From positions 1-64,000 of the forward strand of contig VGMY01000007.1 of the NCBI GenBank assembly GCA_016866255.1: a stretch of 64,000 nt of DNA, given 5' to 3'. A model generated the notes under the pieces. It worked only from the letters and a program-made list of their open reading frames with translations. It searched no databases and was not told where the DNA came from. This document shows positions 34,530-44,630 of this stretch, piece by piece (the first letter of the stretch is position 1; the number at the start of each line of letters is the position of its first letter). The position numbers and the translations under genes are program-made. The stretch comes from Bacteroidota bacterium (GTDB lineage Bacteria; Bacteroidota; Bacteroidia; Flavobacteriales_D; Crocinitomicaceae).

Positions 34530-34937
34530 ATGAGAACGTCGCTTGGTGTATTTCTTTTTCTATTCGCAACCCTTTTCCTTTCAGGATGTTCGAAAGAACC
34601 GGGTATTGGCGGAAGGGCAAAAATTACAGGGAAATTAATCGGAAAGTTTTACTCCGACGATCAACTAACGCAGTTCGCAGGGTTAGATGTCTTGGGAGAC
34701 GAACGGGTTTACCTTGTTTACGGAAATGAAAAAACACAATACGACGACGATGTTCGGACAACCTACGATGGAACCTTTGAGTTTAAATATCTGCGTCCGG
34801 GGAAATACGTGGTTTTTATGTATGAAAATTGCTATCCCTGTGCCTCTCTGCAACAAGAAAAATTGTTCGAGGTAGAGATTACCGACAAAGATGAGGTAGC
34901 GGATTTAGGAGAAATAACCTTAAATAAGAAACAATAG
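34530..34937 (+). CDS. Hypothetical lipoprotein
   Basis: A 135-residue protein with a lipoprotein signal peptide and lipobox LSGC (Cys20). The mature part looks like one beta-sandwich domain of the carboxypeptidase-regulatory type (ITGKLIGKFY, YDGTFEFKYLRPGKYVVFMYENC). Such domains are frequent in Bacteroidota surface lipoproteins. It ends directly before the GTG start of the next gene (no gap), so the two are probably one unit. Function unknown. Confidence 0.75.
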   Translation: MRTSLGVFLFLFATLFLSGCSKEPGIGGRAKITGKLIGKFYSDDQLTQFAGLDVLGDERVYLVYGNEKTQYDDDVRTTYDGTFEFKYLRPGKYVVFMYENCYPCASLQQEKLFEVEITDKDEVADLGEITLNKKQ

Positions 34938-35648
34938 GTGAGGTTTCTTTTTGGCCTTTTGGCAATTGTTCTTACCACCCCTATTTTTTCTCAAAAGTTC
35001 GAGCAAGAAGTTTGGTTAGGGACTGGAGTATCCTACCGGCCTACAAAACGTTGTTCTGTTGAAGCCGAACTCAATCAACGCTTCGGAAATTATGGCTTAG
35101 AAACCGTTTTTCCGCAGGTAAGCGTTAAGTACAAACTGACCAAATGGCTCAGGCCCTCCTTCGATTATCGTTGGATTTCTTCCCGAGAATTTTTGGAGCC
35201 CTACCAATCAAGCCATCGGATCAATGCTAATCTACAGGGGGTTTATAGCAACAAGCGCGTTGATTTTGGGTTGCGGTTAAGATACCAATACTCCTTCAAT
35301 CAAATCAACAGCAATTACGATGTGGAATTTGACCAAGCCTGGAGAATTAAACCTTCCATCCAATACAACATTAAAGATTTTCCATTGAGTCCGGCCGTGA
35401 ATGCAGAGTTTTTTTATGATCCTTCCAACCACGCAGAGGGTAAGCAATTCACACGGGTTCGGTATTACGTGGGTTTTGATTTTGGGATTCAACGCGTTCA
35501 CAAATTCAGTTTCGGTTCCTACCTCGACCAATGGATTAACTCCGTTCCACGCGCGCGACTGATGTATAGTTTAGGTTATTCGTTTACCATTGATGCCGCT
35601 AAAAAAAAGGAGGAAACCAGAAAAGGAAAGGATATTCGTTCCCTTTAA
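34938..35648 (+). CDS. DUF2490-type outer-membrane beta-barrel protein
   Basis: A 236-residue protein starting with GTG immediately after the TAG of the lipoprotein gene. The signal peptide ends at PIFSQ. The body is beta-barrel-like with EQEVWLGTGVSYRPT, VDFGLRLRYQYSFN, LSPAVNAEFFYD and QRVHKFSFGSYLDQWIN, matching the DUF2490 family of predicted outer-membrane proteins. The C-terminus (DAAKKKEETRKGKDIRSL) is a charged extension beyond the last strand. It overlaps the convergent cyclase gene by 4 bases. Confidence 0.75.
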   Translation: MRFLFGLLAIVLTTPIFSQKFEQEVWLGTGVSYRPTKRCSVEAELNQRFGNYGLETVFPQVSVKYKLTKWLRPSFDYRWISSREFLEPYQSSHRINANLQGVYSNKRVDFGLRLRYQYSFNQINSNYDVEFDQAWRIKPSIQYNIKDFPLSPAVNAEFFYDPSNHAEGKQFTRVRYYVGFDFGIQRVHKFSFGSYLDQWINSVPRARLMYSLGYSFTIDAAKKKEETRKGKDIRSL

Positions 35649-38600
35649 CGATATCGCGCTTCCTCCAAGCGTTGGCGAACTGCGGCTAAATTCATTTCTT
35701 TTTTGGGACCCCTTGAGGCGATAGCTGTTGGCGTAAAATAACGGTGGTTCTCAAGAAAAGGAACTTGCACTTCATCCCAATGCTTATCTGAAGATATTTT
35801 CCCTTTTTCCATTAGTTCCCGTTTTAACTTTTGAGAAATGGTCTCAAAACCATCTGTTCCCAAATAGTCAAGGTCGGCATCGCACATGATCTCCTGCATT
35901 TTATTCACGGGTTTGTGAGGAACCACGGTAGCAAAAATAAGCTCTGAAACGGTTTGAATGTGCAGGTCGTTGTAGCCAAAATCGGGAAGGATTTTTTGAG
36001 CTAATGCAACACCAACCGACTCATTGTTTTCGTATTGTTGCGTAAATCCAAGGTCATGAAATAATGCTGCTGTTTTCAATAAAAATAACCCTTCATCCCT
36101 AACTCCTTCCCGCAGCGCTAAATGTTCCACCGCTTGAATTACCAACCTCGTGTGATCTACGCTGTGATAATATAAATTTTTAGGCAGTTGTTCTTCGAGG
36201 ATCCGGAGAACCTCTGCCTCTACAGAATAGTACTTTATAGGACTGTAAAGGTGTAATTGGGAAATTTCATAAAACATATCATTTGGAACGAATCCTTCTC
36301 CCCCAACCGACAAATCCGGTTTAATGCGTAAAAGTTCATACCGGTTGATATAACTGCTGCTCTTCATAGGGGCCTTGCCTTTGAAGCTGACCTCAAAATA
36401 AGGTTCAATGGAACGAAAGGTTGTCTCAGAAATAGCAATGGTTCCGGGTTCTGCTAACTGCTCCATCCGCTGCGCCTGATTCACCGCAGAACCCCAAACG
36501 TCATAAGCGATTTTAAGATTTCCAATTATACCGGCTGTTACAGGCCCGGTATTCACCCCTATTCGGATGTCCCAAAAATCCTTGCCTTTGGAAAGCGCGG
36601 CGACTTTTTGTTTCGACACATATTCTCGAATCAAAAGTGCCGCTAGACACACATCTATGGTGTGGGTTGTGTTCGCCTCAGGTATTCCTCCAACAGCCAT
36701 ATAAGCGTCTCCAATCGTTTTAATTTTTTCTATGTTTCTGCCTTTTACAATGGTGTCAAATTTTTTAAATAGCTCATCCAATTTATTGACCAATCTCGAA
36801 GGAGATAAGGTTTCGGATATTTTACTAAATCCAACGACGTCTGTAAACATGATGGTTGCGGATGAATAGGATTTTGGCAATACTTTACCAAGGCGCTGGA
36901 GTTCCTTTACGGCTTGCTCCGGCAAGGTATTGTTCAACCATTTTTCGGCATTTATTTTTTCAAGATAAAGCAGTTTTTGTTGAGCAATTACCTTGTTTTT
37001 TTCCTCCAAAATCACACTGTTTTTATGTTCTATTTCCTCTTTTTTAAGATGTATTTCTTCGGTTCGTTGCTCCACAATGCTCTCAAGTTGGATTCGCTCT
37101 TTTCGTTCTTTTGCTACTTGAAATCTAACATAAGCGTAGGCCAGCAAGGCTCCAAAAATGATACAAGCCCACAAAAACAATTTGCTCCCCCAAAAGGGGG
37201 GCTGAATGTGCACGGTTAAAAGCGCAGGAGTTTGCGTCCATAAGGCGTTTTTTCCTGCACGGGAATATATTCTCAAATAATAAGTTCCATAAGCCAAAGC
37301 ATTAAATGATATATGATTGGTATTGCCTAGATAACTTGTATCCGCAGTTTCTCCAATGATTTCGCATTTATACTCCATCGACCTCGATTTGTACAAAACG
37401 TTCGGCTGAAACCAAACTTCAAAATCTCTCCGATGATAGGGCAAACTTATTTCAAAAGCACAAGCTTTCAGTTGTGAAATCAAAATATTAGCCTTCGGCC
37501 ATTCGGAGGTTGCCTTTTTTAAGCGAATACGATTAATAACAGGTCTTCTCTTAACTTCTCTTGCCGATAAAATGTCGTGGGAAAAAGAGACAAAACCGAA
37601 GATTCCTCCAAAATATAGTGTGCCGTTTTCTGTAAAAAATGCGTTCGTATTGTATTCAAAATCCTCTTCGCCAAAGCGGGTGAAATAATGTGTGTCAAAC
37701 CGTTTGGCTTTGATGTATGCCAACCCTCGGTTCGTGGAAACCCAAACGGTTCCCTCGGCATCTTTTAGGATGCCGTTAATAACATTGTTGGGCAAACCGT
37801 TCCGCTTATCCAAAACCTTAACCTGGCCGGTAGCCAAGTTTAACTGTACCATTCCTGATCCAATAGATCCCAAAAGGAGCGTTTTTTCGGTGGGCTCTAT
37901 TAAACAAGAAAAAGCATCTTTTACCTGCTCATTAAGGAGTTTATTAAAAGGACTTGGCTCAAGGATAAGCGTTGAGGTATTTAAGACCGAAAGACCAGAT
38001 TTATCGGAAACCGTCCATAGGGTGCCTTCTGAGTCCCTCAAAAAATTCCGAAAAACATCGCGCGGTTTATAATGAACTTCGTCTATTTTACGGCTAGCCT
38101 TGCGCATAACTAATAACCCGGAAGATGTGCCGATGAACAGTTCATTACCTACCGTAAAGAGCGCATAAAAATGTTCGTGCCGAGTCCGAAGCTTTTCAGG
38201 CAGCGTCAGTTTTTCAAATGTTTGTTGTCGTACATCAAATAACAATAATCCATCGAAGCAGGCCAGTAAAAAACGAGAATCGAGATAGGGCTCAATATCC
38301 ATAACCGAAACGTCTTGGGTACCCGTTAGGAATTCTTTGCGCTGAACATGATCGAATTTAGCCGTTTGGCTATTGCATAAGGAAATTCCTTGATCGGTAC
38401 CAAGAAGTAAGGTTGACTCATATTTGGCAAAACTCCAAACATTTTCTGAGATTAATCCCTTTTCGGGGGTAGCAGAGGGAACCACTTTTCTCCAAGCATT
38501 TTCCTCTTCCATAAAACAAGATAACCCTCTTTCTGTGCCCACCCATATAACCTTTTCCCCATCTTGATACAGGCAATTTATATTATCGGATTTTAAACCG

Positions 38601-39463
38601 TTAGCCCCGGAATAATCGGAGGAATATTGAATTATTTGACCAGTCGGACTTACAATAAATAGCCCGCTGCCTTTTACCGCAACCACATACCCCTGGTTAA
38701 GGGAGATGAATCCTACCACGCGCGGGTTGATGGTTGTGTTAAAACCATCCAATGAACTATGGGATAGACGATAATTCTCGTCGAGCAACCGAATTTTTTT
38801 ATCCATGAAGCATACGAGCGACTTACCTGCAGGGAAGGCCGAATAAATGGTTTCGTTTTTAAACGAATACACGTGTTTGAATTCTCCATCATCTCCGACA
38901 AGGTATACCGTATTGTTGGCTGAAATAACATGCGTTTTTGAAGGCCCTTGAATCAAATGCCTGACGGGCGAATCCAAGTCAATTTTCTTAAATTTTTTCA
39001 ATTGAATGGAAAACAAAAAAAGTTGACCATCGTCGTATAAGGTTAACACACCTTGGTTACAAAGCGCTACTTGCCTTACCGCTGAGGTTGTCCTCGAATT
39101 TCTGTAGGAATTGAATATTCCATTTTGGGCATTAAAAAAAAGCAGTTCTTTCTTGGTGCCAAACCAAAGATTTCCCTCCTCGTCAGCACCGCTGCAAACA
39201 ATAAAAGCGCTTCTTATTTGGGGGTAATTTTCTTTCAGGAATGAACGAAATTCGAATCCGTCGAATTGGTTTAATCCATCTTGCGTGCCCGCCCAGACGC
39301 TTCCATTAATTTCTGAAACAATCGTATTAACCGAGGACTGAGATAAGCCCTCAGATATCCCATAATGGTTAAATTGAGGGGTTAACTGGCCGTAAAATTC
39401 CCCTAATAACCCGATCAAACAGACAAGAAGCCAGCTATTTCGCCGGTTCTGAACCACTTGCAT
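35645..39463 (-). CDS. Beta-propeller sensor with adenylate cyclase and HD domain
   Basis: A 1272-residue membrane protein. After an N-terminal signal anchor or peptide (residues 10-26), two-component-regulator-type propeller repeats cover about 30-640 (WAGTQDGLNQFDG, WVGTERGLSCF, WVSTNRGLAYI), then a Y_Y_Y domain (about 680-752), one membrane helix (760-782) and a coiled coil (785-845). Residues 866-1040 are a class III nucleotide cyclase: metal aspartates Asp875 and Asp919, adenine-specifying Lys915 and Asp988, and transition-state Asn995 and Arg999, so an active adenylate cyclase is predicted. Residues about 1095-1235 are an HD domain with His1104, His1136-Asp1137 and Asp1195, a metal-dependent hydrolase site. 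The stop overlaps the ferritin region boundaries only at the 5' side (29 bases). Confidence 0.87.
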   Translation of the reverse strand: MQVVQNRRNSWLLVCLIGLLGEFYGQLTPQFNHYGISEGLSQSSVNTIVSEINGSVWAGTQDGLNQFDGFEFRSFLKENYPQIRSAFIVCSGADEEGNLWFGTKKELLFFNAQNGIFNSYRNSRTTSAVRQVALCNQGVLTLYDDGQLFLFSIQLKKFKKIDLDSPVRHLIQGPSKTHVISANNTVYLVGDDGEFKHVYSFKNETIYSAFPAGKSLVCFMDKKIRLLDENYRLSHSSLDGFNTTINPRVVGFISLNQGYVVAVKGSGLFIVSPTGQIIQYSSDYSGANGLKSDNINCLYQDGEKVIWVGTERGLSCFMEEENAWRKVVPSATPEKGLISENVWSFAKYESTLLLGTDQGISLCNSQTAKFDHVQRKEFLTGTQDVSVMDIEPYLDSRFLLACFDGLLLFDVRQQTFEKLTLPEKLRTRHEHFYALFTVGNELFIGTSSGLLVMRKASRKIDEVHYKPRDVFRNFLRDSEGTLWTVSDKSGLSVLNTSTLILEPSPFNKLLNEQVKDAFSCLIEPTEKTLLLGSIGSGMVQLNLATGQVKVLDKRNGLPNNVINGILKDAEGTVWVSTNRGLAYIKAKRFDTHYFTRFGEEDFEYNTNAFFTENGTLYFGGIFGFVSFSHDILSAREVKRRPVINRIRLKKATSEWPKANILISQLKACAFEISLPYHRRDFEVWFQPNVLYKSRSMEYKCEIIGETADTSYLGNTNHISFNALAYGTYYLRIYSRAGKNALWTQTPALLTVHIQPPFWGSKLFLWACIIFGALLAYAYVRFQVAKERKERIQLESIVEQRTEEIHLKKEEIEHKNSVILEEKNKVIAQQKLLYLEKINAEKWLNNTLPEQAVKELQRLGKVLPKSYSSATIMFTDVVGFSKISETLSPSRLVNKLDELFKKFDTIVKGRNIEKIKTIGDAYMAVGGIPEANTTHTIDVCLAALLIREYVSKQKVAALSKGKDFWDIRIGVNTGPVTAGIIGNLKIAYDVWGSAVNQAQRMEQLAEPGTIAISETTFRSIEPYFEVSFKGKAPMKSSSYINRYELLRIKPDLSVGGEGFVPNDMFYEISQLHLYSPIKYYSVEAEVLRILEEQLPKNLYYHSVDHTRLVIQAVEHLALREGVRDEGLFLLKTAALFHDLGFTQQYENNESVGVALAQKILPDFGYNDLHIQTVSELIFATVVPHKPVNKMQEIMCDADLDYLGTDGFETISQKLKRELMEKGKISSDKHWDEVQVPFLENHRYFTPTAIASRGPKKEMNLAAVRQRLEEARYR

Positions 39464-39947
39464 TGGCGATTTCGTGCATTTCCCGGTCGAACAGGTACAT
39501 TCCCCCTTTTTCGTTTCCGATGAGACTTAGTTTATCCAAAATCGAGCGCGCAAGAGCCTCTTCTTCCATTTGCTCAGATACATACCATTGCATGAAGTTA
39601 TGCGTTGTGTAATCTTTTTCCTTTAAACAAATGTCCACCACTTCATTGATCGACTGGGTTACCGTTAATTCATGTTTTAGCAATAATTCAAACATACGCT
39701 GCACTGTTTCGAAATCCGAGGGCGGTTGTGAAATGGAGGGAACTATGGCACGACCGCCGCGTTCGTTCACAAATTTTACCAATTTCAACATGTGAAACCT
39801 CTCCTCATCTGAATGCGCGTACATAAAAAACGCTGTTCCGGACAAGCCCTTGGTTTCGGCCCATGAAGCCATTGATAAATAATATTGAGAGGAGGATGCC
39901 TCCTTGCTGATTTGTTCGTTTAAGGCGTTTTCAATGGAACGATTCAT
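39435..39947 (-). CDS. ftnA: Ferritin
   Basis: About 170 residues from the ATG at 39945-39947 (an ATG 10 codons upstream is in frame but MNRSIENALNEQ is the usual start). A four-helix ferritin with di-iron ligands in EQISKEASSSQYYLSMASWAE, DEERFHMLKL and EQMEEEALARSILDKL. Non-haem ferritins oxidise Fe(II) and store it as mineral in a 24-mer. The gene's 3' end overlaps the start of the cyclase gene by 29 bases on the same strand, so translation of the cyclase may be coupled to it. Confidence 0.92.
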   Translation of the reverse strand: MNRSIENALNEQISKEASSSQYYLSMASWAETKGLSGTAFFMYAHSDEERFHMLKLVKFVNERGGRAIVPSISQPPSDFETVQRMFELLLKHELTVTQSINEVVDICLKEKDYTTHNFMQWYVSEQMEEEALARSILDKLSLIGNEKGGMYLFDREMHEIANASGSEPAK

Positions 39948-40001
39948 TCGTGTGTATTTTAACTCGAAGTTAAGCAAAATTGCTGAAATCGAAAATTCCT
40001 T

Positions 40002-40796
40002 CTACCTCTTTTGATTCCGATTGAGTGCCATGCGCAGGGTTGCAGGAAGGAGCATTTTCAAAAGCCACATCAAGCTACCAGAAAAATCCCCGAATATTTT
40101 ACGCTTTCTTTTTTCAATAGCCCAAAGTATTTTTGTTGCCGCTCGATCCTTAGAAATTTTTGTTCGAATTTTTCGCTGAGGCACAGGAATTTTATCGCCA
40201 ACGGTATTTAATGCATATTTTACCTGGTCGTTTTCTACAAACCCCAAATAAACGAGGCCTACATGCACCCCATAGGGCTTCAACTCAAGTTCCAACCCTT
40301 CCTGAAGTGGAACCAATGCCGCCTTAGAAATTGAATAACTCAAATAGTTTGGCACCCCGTAAATTGCCGCCAAGGAGGAGATAAAAAAGAGGCTTCCTTG
40401 AGCCTTGATTACGCTTGGAAGTGCGGCCTTTGTTAAAGCAACAAGTCCGCTTAAGTTAGTGTCTATTACTTGTCGAAAGGTCGCCGAAGTGGTTTCCATG
40501 AAGCTCCCATGGGCGGAGATTCCTGCGTTATGGATTAGTACATCAAGGCCATCAAAATGCTCATCAACGGCCGCCATCAGTTGAAGAGTCTCATCAACCG
40601 AACACAAATCGGCACGGATATGAATCGCCTGGCCGTTTTCTATGGCCTTCAACAATAATTCATCGTTGGGTAAAGGTGTTAGGTTCGAATGAATCACGAC
40701 CCGTGCTTCTTGGGCAAGAAGTTGCCGTGTTAAAACTAATCCCAAACCGCGGCATGCGCCTGTTACCAAAACCCTCTTTCCCTTCCAATATCCCAT
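40002..40796 (-). CDS. Short-chain dehydrogenase/reductase
   Basis: A 264-residue classical SDR. The cofactor motif is TGACRGLGLVLT (residues 11-22; TGxxxGxG), followed by NAGISAHG, the catalytic Ser in SSLAAIYG, and Tyr-X3-Lys in YSISKAA. The C-terminal 40 residues (KRKRKIFGDFSGSLMWLLKMLLPATLRMAL) include a hydrophobic segment, as in membrane-associated lipid or sterol SDRs. Substrate unknown. It belongs with a row of same-strand genes running from 42322 down to 40002. Confidence 0.85.
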   Translation of the reverse strand: MGYWKGKRVLVTGACRGLGLVLTRQLLAQEARVVIHSNLTPLPNDELLLKAIENGQAIHIRADLCSVDETLQLMAAVDEHFDGLDVLIHNAGISAHGSFMETTSATFRQVIDTNLSGLVALTKAALPSVIKAQGSLFFISSLAAIYGVPNYLSYSISKAALVPLQEGLELELKPYGVHVGLVYLGFVENDQVKYALNTVGDKIPVPQRKIRTKISKDRAATKILWAIEKRKRKIFGDFSGSLMWLLKMLLPATLRMALNRNQKR

Positions 40797-40856
40797 AATG
40801 TTATAAAATTAAGTCGCGGTACATAAAGTAGCCTATAATTCTTCGCAACTTAAGAA

Positions 40857-41051
40857 TTATGGATAAAACCCAAAGTATTCCTTGAAAAATATATGCTTTC
40901 GACTTGCATCATCAAACGGTAAATCGAGGTAGAACATTTGTTTTATTTTTTCGGATTGTGCCATTAACCAATAAACAATAAAACTGAATGCCGTTAGCAG
41001 TATTACTGTTGTAGAAATCTGATCGTTCGGGTGCATATTAGGTATCGTCAT
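40857..41051 (-). CDS. Small hypothetical membrane protein
   Basis: A 64-residue open frame between two SDR-type genes on the same strand, starting 8 bases after the upstream stop, with one hydrophobic helix (TTVILLTAFSFIVYWLMA). An ATG at residue 6 is an alternative start. The C-terminus (HIFFKEYFGFYP) is aromatic-rich. The operon-like spacing and a hydrophobic helix support a real gene, but I recognise no family. Confidence 0.45.
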   Translation of the reverse strand: MTIPNMHPNDQISTTVILLTAFSFIVYWLMAQSEKIKQMFYLDLPFDDASRKHIFFKEYFGFYP

Positions 41052-41058
41052 TGGTGCA

Positions 41059-42042
41059 TCATTTTATGTAATCGTTTTCTTTCCACCATGCCAAACACTC
41101 CGCCATGGCTTGTTCAATGGGGGTCGATGGCATGTGTAAAATTTCTCTTGCTTTTGCTGGGTTATAGCATTGTTTCATCGTGGCCTGTTGAGCCATATGA
41201 AATCCTAATATCGGGGGCTTTTGAGCAATTCTTGCCCAAATTGAACTGAAAAATCCCACTGCATAGATTAATCCATTAGGAAGTCTTTTTAATCGAAAGG
41301 GTAGTTGCCGAACTTCGCAGGCCTTTTGAAACATCTGTCCAAAGGTTAAATTTTCATTTCCAGCAATAAAACAGGATCCTGGTGAGCCCATTTTCAATGC
41401 ATTAACCGCTGCTACCGCAACGTCTTTTGATGCTACAAAGTTTTTCATGCCCGAAGTATAACCCGGGAGCTTCCCTTCGTAAAGTGCCATGATCATTTTT
41501 CCGGATGACTGTCCAGAATCGTAAGGACCAATCATGTACGTAGGGTTTACAATCAATGCCGGAAAACCAAGGCCGGCTTCTTTTATGAGAAACTGTTGCG
41601 CCTTGTATTTGCTATCAACATAGTCCATTTTATACCGACCCCCCATAAACGCCGACTCTTCCGTACCGGGCTTTTCTCGAGACCCATGGCCAAAAGAATT
41701 CGCGGTACCAATTTGCACAAAACGCTTGAGGTTATGTCGTTTACAGATACCCACTAATTTGACAACGGCTTCGTAATTGATTTGATAAATTAAGGGGCTT
41801 CGTCTTGGCCAAATTTGGGTAGAAGCAGCAACATTGATCACGGCATCACAACCCTTAACAGCATTTTCAAGAGAGTCCTCGTCCAATAAATTTCCGTGAA
41901 AAATTTCGAGCGGGAGATTTTCTAGGGTCGTACAACGGCTGTTGTGCAATACCAAAGCCCGTAGCTCATACCCTTGTTTTAGCGCCTCTCGGCAAATACT
42001 CGATCCCAGCATTCCGCCGGCCCCCGTTATCAACACTTTCAT
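41059..42042 (-). CDS. NAD-dependent epimerase/dehydratase (extended SDR)
   Basis: About 327 residues from the ATG at 42040-42042, which begins the dinucleotide-binding strand (MKVLITGAGGMLGSSI, Gly-X2-Gly-X2-Gly). Further motifs are INVAASTQIW and the catalytic Tyr-X3-Lys as YVDSKYKAQ, plus LIVNPTYMIGPYD. It resembles 3-beta-hydroxysteroid or dihydroflavonol-type reductases of the extended SDR group; the substrate is not known. It starts 4 bases after the preceding short gene, and a small membrane protein and another SDR follow. A lipid- or terpenoid-modifying unit is possible but unproven. Confidence 0.82.
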   Translation of the reverse strand: MKVLITGAGGMLGSSICREALKQGYELRALVLHNSRCTTLENLPLEIFHGNLLDEDSLENAVKGCDAVINVAASTQIWPRRSPLIYQINYEAVVKLVGICKRHNLKRFVQIGTANSFGHGSREKPGTEESAFMGGRYKMDYVDSKYKAQQFLIKEAGLGFPALIVNPTYMIGPYDSGQSSGKMIMALYEGKLPGYTSGMKNFVASKDVAVAAVNALKMGSPGSCFIAGNENLTFGQMFQKACEVRQLPFRLKRLPNGLIYAVGFFSSIWARIAQKPPILGFHMAQQATMKQCYNPAKAREILHMPSTPIEQAMAECLAWWKENDYIK

Positions 42043-42046
42043 CGTG

Positions 42047-42322
42047 CTATCGTTTTGTAAGAATTTCGCGTCTTGCAGCATTAACCCATGCATTAATTTC
42101 TTGAAAATATTTGTGACGGTCGCTTTGATTTACTCCACTAATTAAATTGGCATTGAGCGATTGTCGGTCAATTACGGATTTCGTATCCGCCAAATAACGC
42201 TCATTGCTGGTGTGCAAATAATTCAAAATATTATGAATTAAATATACCCTCTTTTTGTGTTCACTTTCATGATAAAACGTTGTATCAGTATTCACCGTAT
42301 CGTTCAAAAATAACTTGGTCAA
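42047..42322 (-). CDS. Hypothetical protein, possibly 5'-truncated
   Basis: A 91-residue mainly helical, charged protein read from a TTG, since no ATG or GTG occurs between it and the in-frame stop 12 codons upstream. Recognisable only by composition: RVYLIHNILNYLHTSNERYLADTK and SDRHKYFQEINAWVNAARREI. Its stop lies 4 bases before the downstream ATG, as in an operon. No family is recognised. Lack of a normal start suggests a remnant or a start I cannot resolve. Confidence 0.45.
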   Translation of the reverse strand: MTKLFLNDTVNTDTTFYHESEHKKRVYLIHNILNYLHTSNERYLADTKSVIDRQSLNANLISGVNQSDRHKYFQEINAWVNAARREILTKR

Positions 42323-42383
42323 AAAGCTTGCTTTGTGTATTGAATGATTCGTTCTTTTTCATGAAAACCACTTCTAAATTACG

Positions 42384-44630
42384 TTATTCACGTATATAAA
42401 CCCTGTGCACACGTTCGGATATTCCGGTCATTAACTCGTACGGAATCGTTTGAAGTCGCTCTGCCAATTTCAACATGCTTTCGATGTCATCAAATAAAAT
42501 GGCTTCATCGCCTTCTTGCACTTCCGGGACTTCCGATACATCCAACATTAGCATGTCCATGCACACTTTGCCAACCGTGGGGCACCAAAATCCCCTAATT
42601 TTTACCGATCCAACTCCATTGCTCAATCGTCGAGGAAAGCCGTCCGCATATCCTAAGGGCAGGATAGCAATGGTGGTGTCTTGGGTGGCAACAAAACTTC
42701 TTGAGTAGCCTACGCTTTCGCCGGCCCTTACTTGTTTTATTTGGGAAACAAGGCATTTCCAAGAAAGTACGGGTTCCAAAAGCGCCGCGGGAGAATTGGA
42801 AAGCCCAAACATGCCAAGCCCAATTCGAACCATATCAAAATGGGCCTTTGGAAAATTAAGAACAGCATCGGAATTTGCCATATGAAAGAGCATTGGGTGT
42901 GAAAAGGCTTCCTCTATTGATTCCTTTACCCTTGTAAACGCTTCAATTTGAGCAAAACCCATGGACTTATCCTTCAAATTATCCGATTCAACAAAATGGG
43001 TGAAAACCGTTTTCAACCGGACCTCGGGTTGCGCTTTAATAAGCGCTATAAGGGGCTTAATTTCGGAAGGTTCAAATCCCAATCGGCGCATTCCCGTGTC
43101 TATTTCAACATGAATGGGGAAATGCTGGACGCCATGAAATATTAGTTCGCGAATCAAGCGATCCAATTGCGCAAAGGTAAAGACCGTGGGTTCCAATTGG
43201 TGATTAATGCACTCTCCATAACTAGCAGGGTCGGGATTCAACACTAAAATCGGTAATTTGACTCCGTGATTTCGTAAAGCCACCCCCTCCGTTGTGTAGG
43301 CCACTCCCAAATAATCTACTCCTTGCCCTTCGAGAAAACTCGCCATTTGTTCGAGACCAGAACCATAAGATTGAGCCTTTACCATCGCCAGCAATTTCGT
43401 TTCTGGAGAGGTTCGTGACTTTAGAAATGCTAGGTTATTGCGCAGGGCTGACAAATTGATTTCTAATACCGTTTGGTGCTGTTTGGCGCGAAATCGAGCG
43501 GCGAACCGTTCCATATGAGCCTTTCGAGTCCCCTTGATAAATACCATGGCTCCTTCGGGAAACGCAAACGGCAAAAGTTCCGGTAGGCCAATGTATACGT
43601 GCTCTTGGGCAAAGGGCCGAATGATATTCTTAATGTTTTCCTCTAAATGCAGCGTGCTCTCGTCTAAACCAATGTAAAGGCATCGCGGCCGTTGTCCGGC
43701 CATTGATACCATATATTGTAACGAAACCGACAAGGTCTCCACATCGAGGTTGTAAGTATCGTTAAGCACCAACGTATTATTCTTCCCGTGAAAAGTCTCA
43801 AGCCTCAGCGCTAACCGCGTTAAACAGGGAACTTCGTGTTTCAAGCGCTGTTCAGAAACCCCGAATTCCGCAGCTAAACCGATGGCCAAGCGAGCGCACT
43901 GTAAGGAATGGGCATCCGCAAAAGGAATCAAGGAATCATAGGAGCAGCCCTTGCTTAGAAAAGAAGCATTATCCGAGCTGTTTCCGTCATCCGTATAAAC
44001 GTGCTCCGTTACCTCACTTGCCTCCCTAAGTTGGTTGTCTAACTCTGAATTAAACCAGGATGTTACCAAAAGGTGTGTTGGCTGAACCATCTCCATCAGT
44101 CGATTCATTTCTCCCGGCTCAGAAATCCCCATTTCAATCACAGCCATCGAGGCTTGCCCGTGCAACTCCAACAGCGAAAGAGCCACTCCAATTTGAGAGT
44201 TATAACTCTTCGGGCTCCGAACAACCGTATAATCGAATTTAAGTAGCTCGTAAAGCCATTCTTTAACCGTGGTTTTACCCGCTTTACCTGAAATTCCAAT
44301 GATCGGAAAATTGAACTTCTGTCGATGGGCTTTGGCGAAACACTGAAGTGCCGCCAGCGAATCATCAACCAAAAAATACGTTGCATCAGCGTGCAAACGT
44401 TGGGGGATTTCGGAAATTATAAAAATATGAATGCCCTTCGAATAGGCTTGATCAAGAAATTCTGTTCCCCTTCTGAAAGGTCCCTGCAGAGCGATAAAAC
44501 AGGCATTGGGTTCCCCTGAATAAGTGCGCGTATCGGTGGTTAAAAAAGTGATTTCAGGCTTCAAATTCCCAAAAACACGCTTGGGTTGAAGCAACGAAAC
44601 TACCTCATCGTTGGAAAAATGCAGTTTCAA
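42384..44630 (-). CDS. murF-alr: MurF-alanine racemase fusion
   Basis: A 748-residue bifunctional enzyme of peptidoglycan synthesis. Residues 1-385 are a MurF-type ligase that adds D-Ala-D-Ala to UDP-MurNAc-tripeptide: P-loop [11 protein letters not shown] at 112-122, then [12 protein letters not shown] and [11 protein letters not shown]. Residues about 386-748 are a PLP-dependent alanine racemase: Lys418 in [10 protein letters not shown] is the PLP lysine and Tyr642 in VGYSRSF the second catalytic base. The fused arrangement is characteristic of Bacteroidota and links D-Ala supply to its use. It overlaps tdk by 4 bases. Confidence 0.94.
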   Translation of the reverse strand: MKLHFSNDEVVSLLQPKRVFGNLKPEITFLTTDTRTYSGEPNACFIALQGPFRRGTEFLDQAYSKGIHIFIISEIPQRLHADATYFLVDDSLAALQCFAKAHRQKFNFPIIGISGKAGKTTVKEWLYELLKFDYTVVRSPKSYNSQIGVALSLLELHGQASMAVIEMGISEPGEMNRLMEMVQPTHLLVTSWFNSELDNQLREASEVTEHVYTDDGNSSDNASFLSKGCSYDSLIPFADAHSLQCARLAIGLAAEFGVSEQRLKHEVPCLTRLALRLETFHGKNNTLVLNDTYNLDVETLSVSLQYMVSMAGQRPRCLYIGLDESTLHLEENIKNIIRPFAQEHVYIGLPELLPFAFPEGAMVFIKGTRKAHMERFAARFRAKQHQTVLEINLSALRNNLAFLKSRTSPETKLLAMVKAQSYGSGLEQMASFLEGQGVDYLGVAYTTEGVALRNHGVKLPILVLNPDPASYGECINHQLEPTVFTFAQLDRLIRELIFHGVQHFPIHVEIDTGMRRLGFEPSEIKPLIALIKAQPEVRLKTVFTHFVESDNLKDKSMGFAQIEAFTRVKESIEEAFSHPMLFHMANSDAVLNFPKAHFDMVRIGLGMFGLSNSPAALLEPVLSWKCLVSQIKQVRAGESVGYSRSFVATQDTTIAILPLGYADGFPRRLSNGVGSVKIRGFWCPTVGKVCMDMLMLDVSEVPEVQEGDEAILFDDIESMLKLAERLQTIPYELMTGISERVHRVYIRE

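Noticed and set aside
37692-38072. A 126-codon plus-strand ORF within the cyclase gene
   Set aside because: It is antisense to propeller repeats in a long, clearly coding frame.
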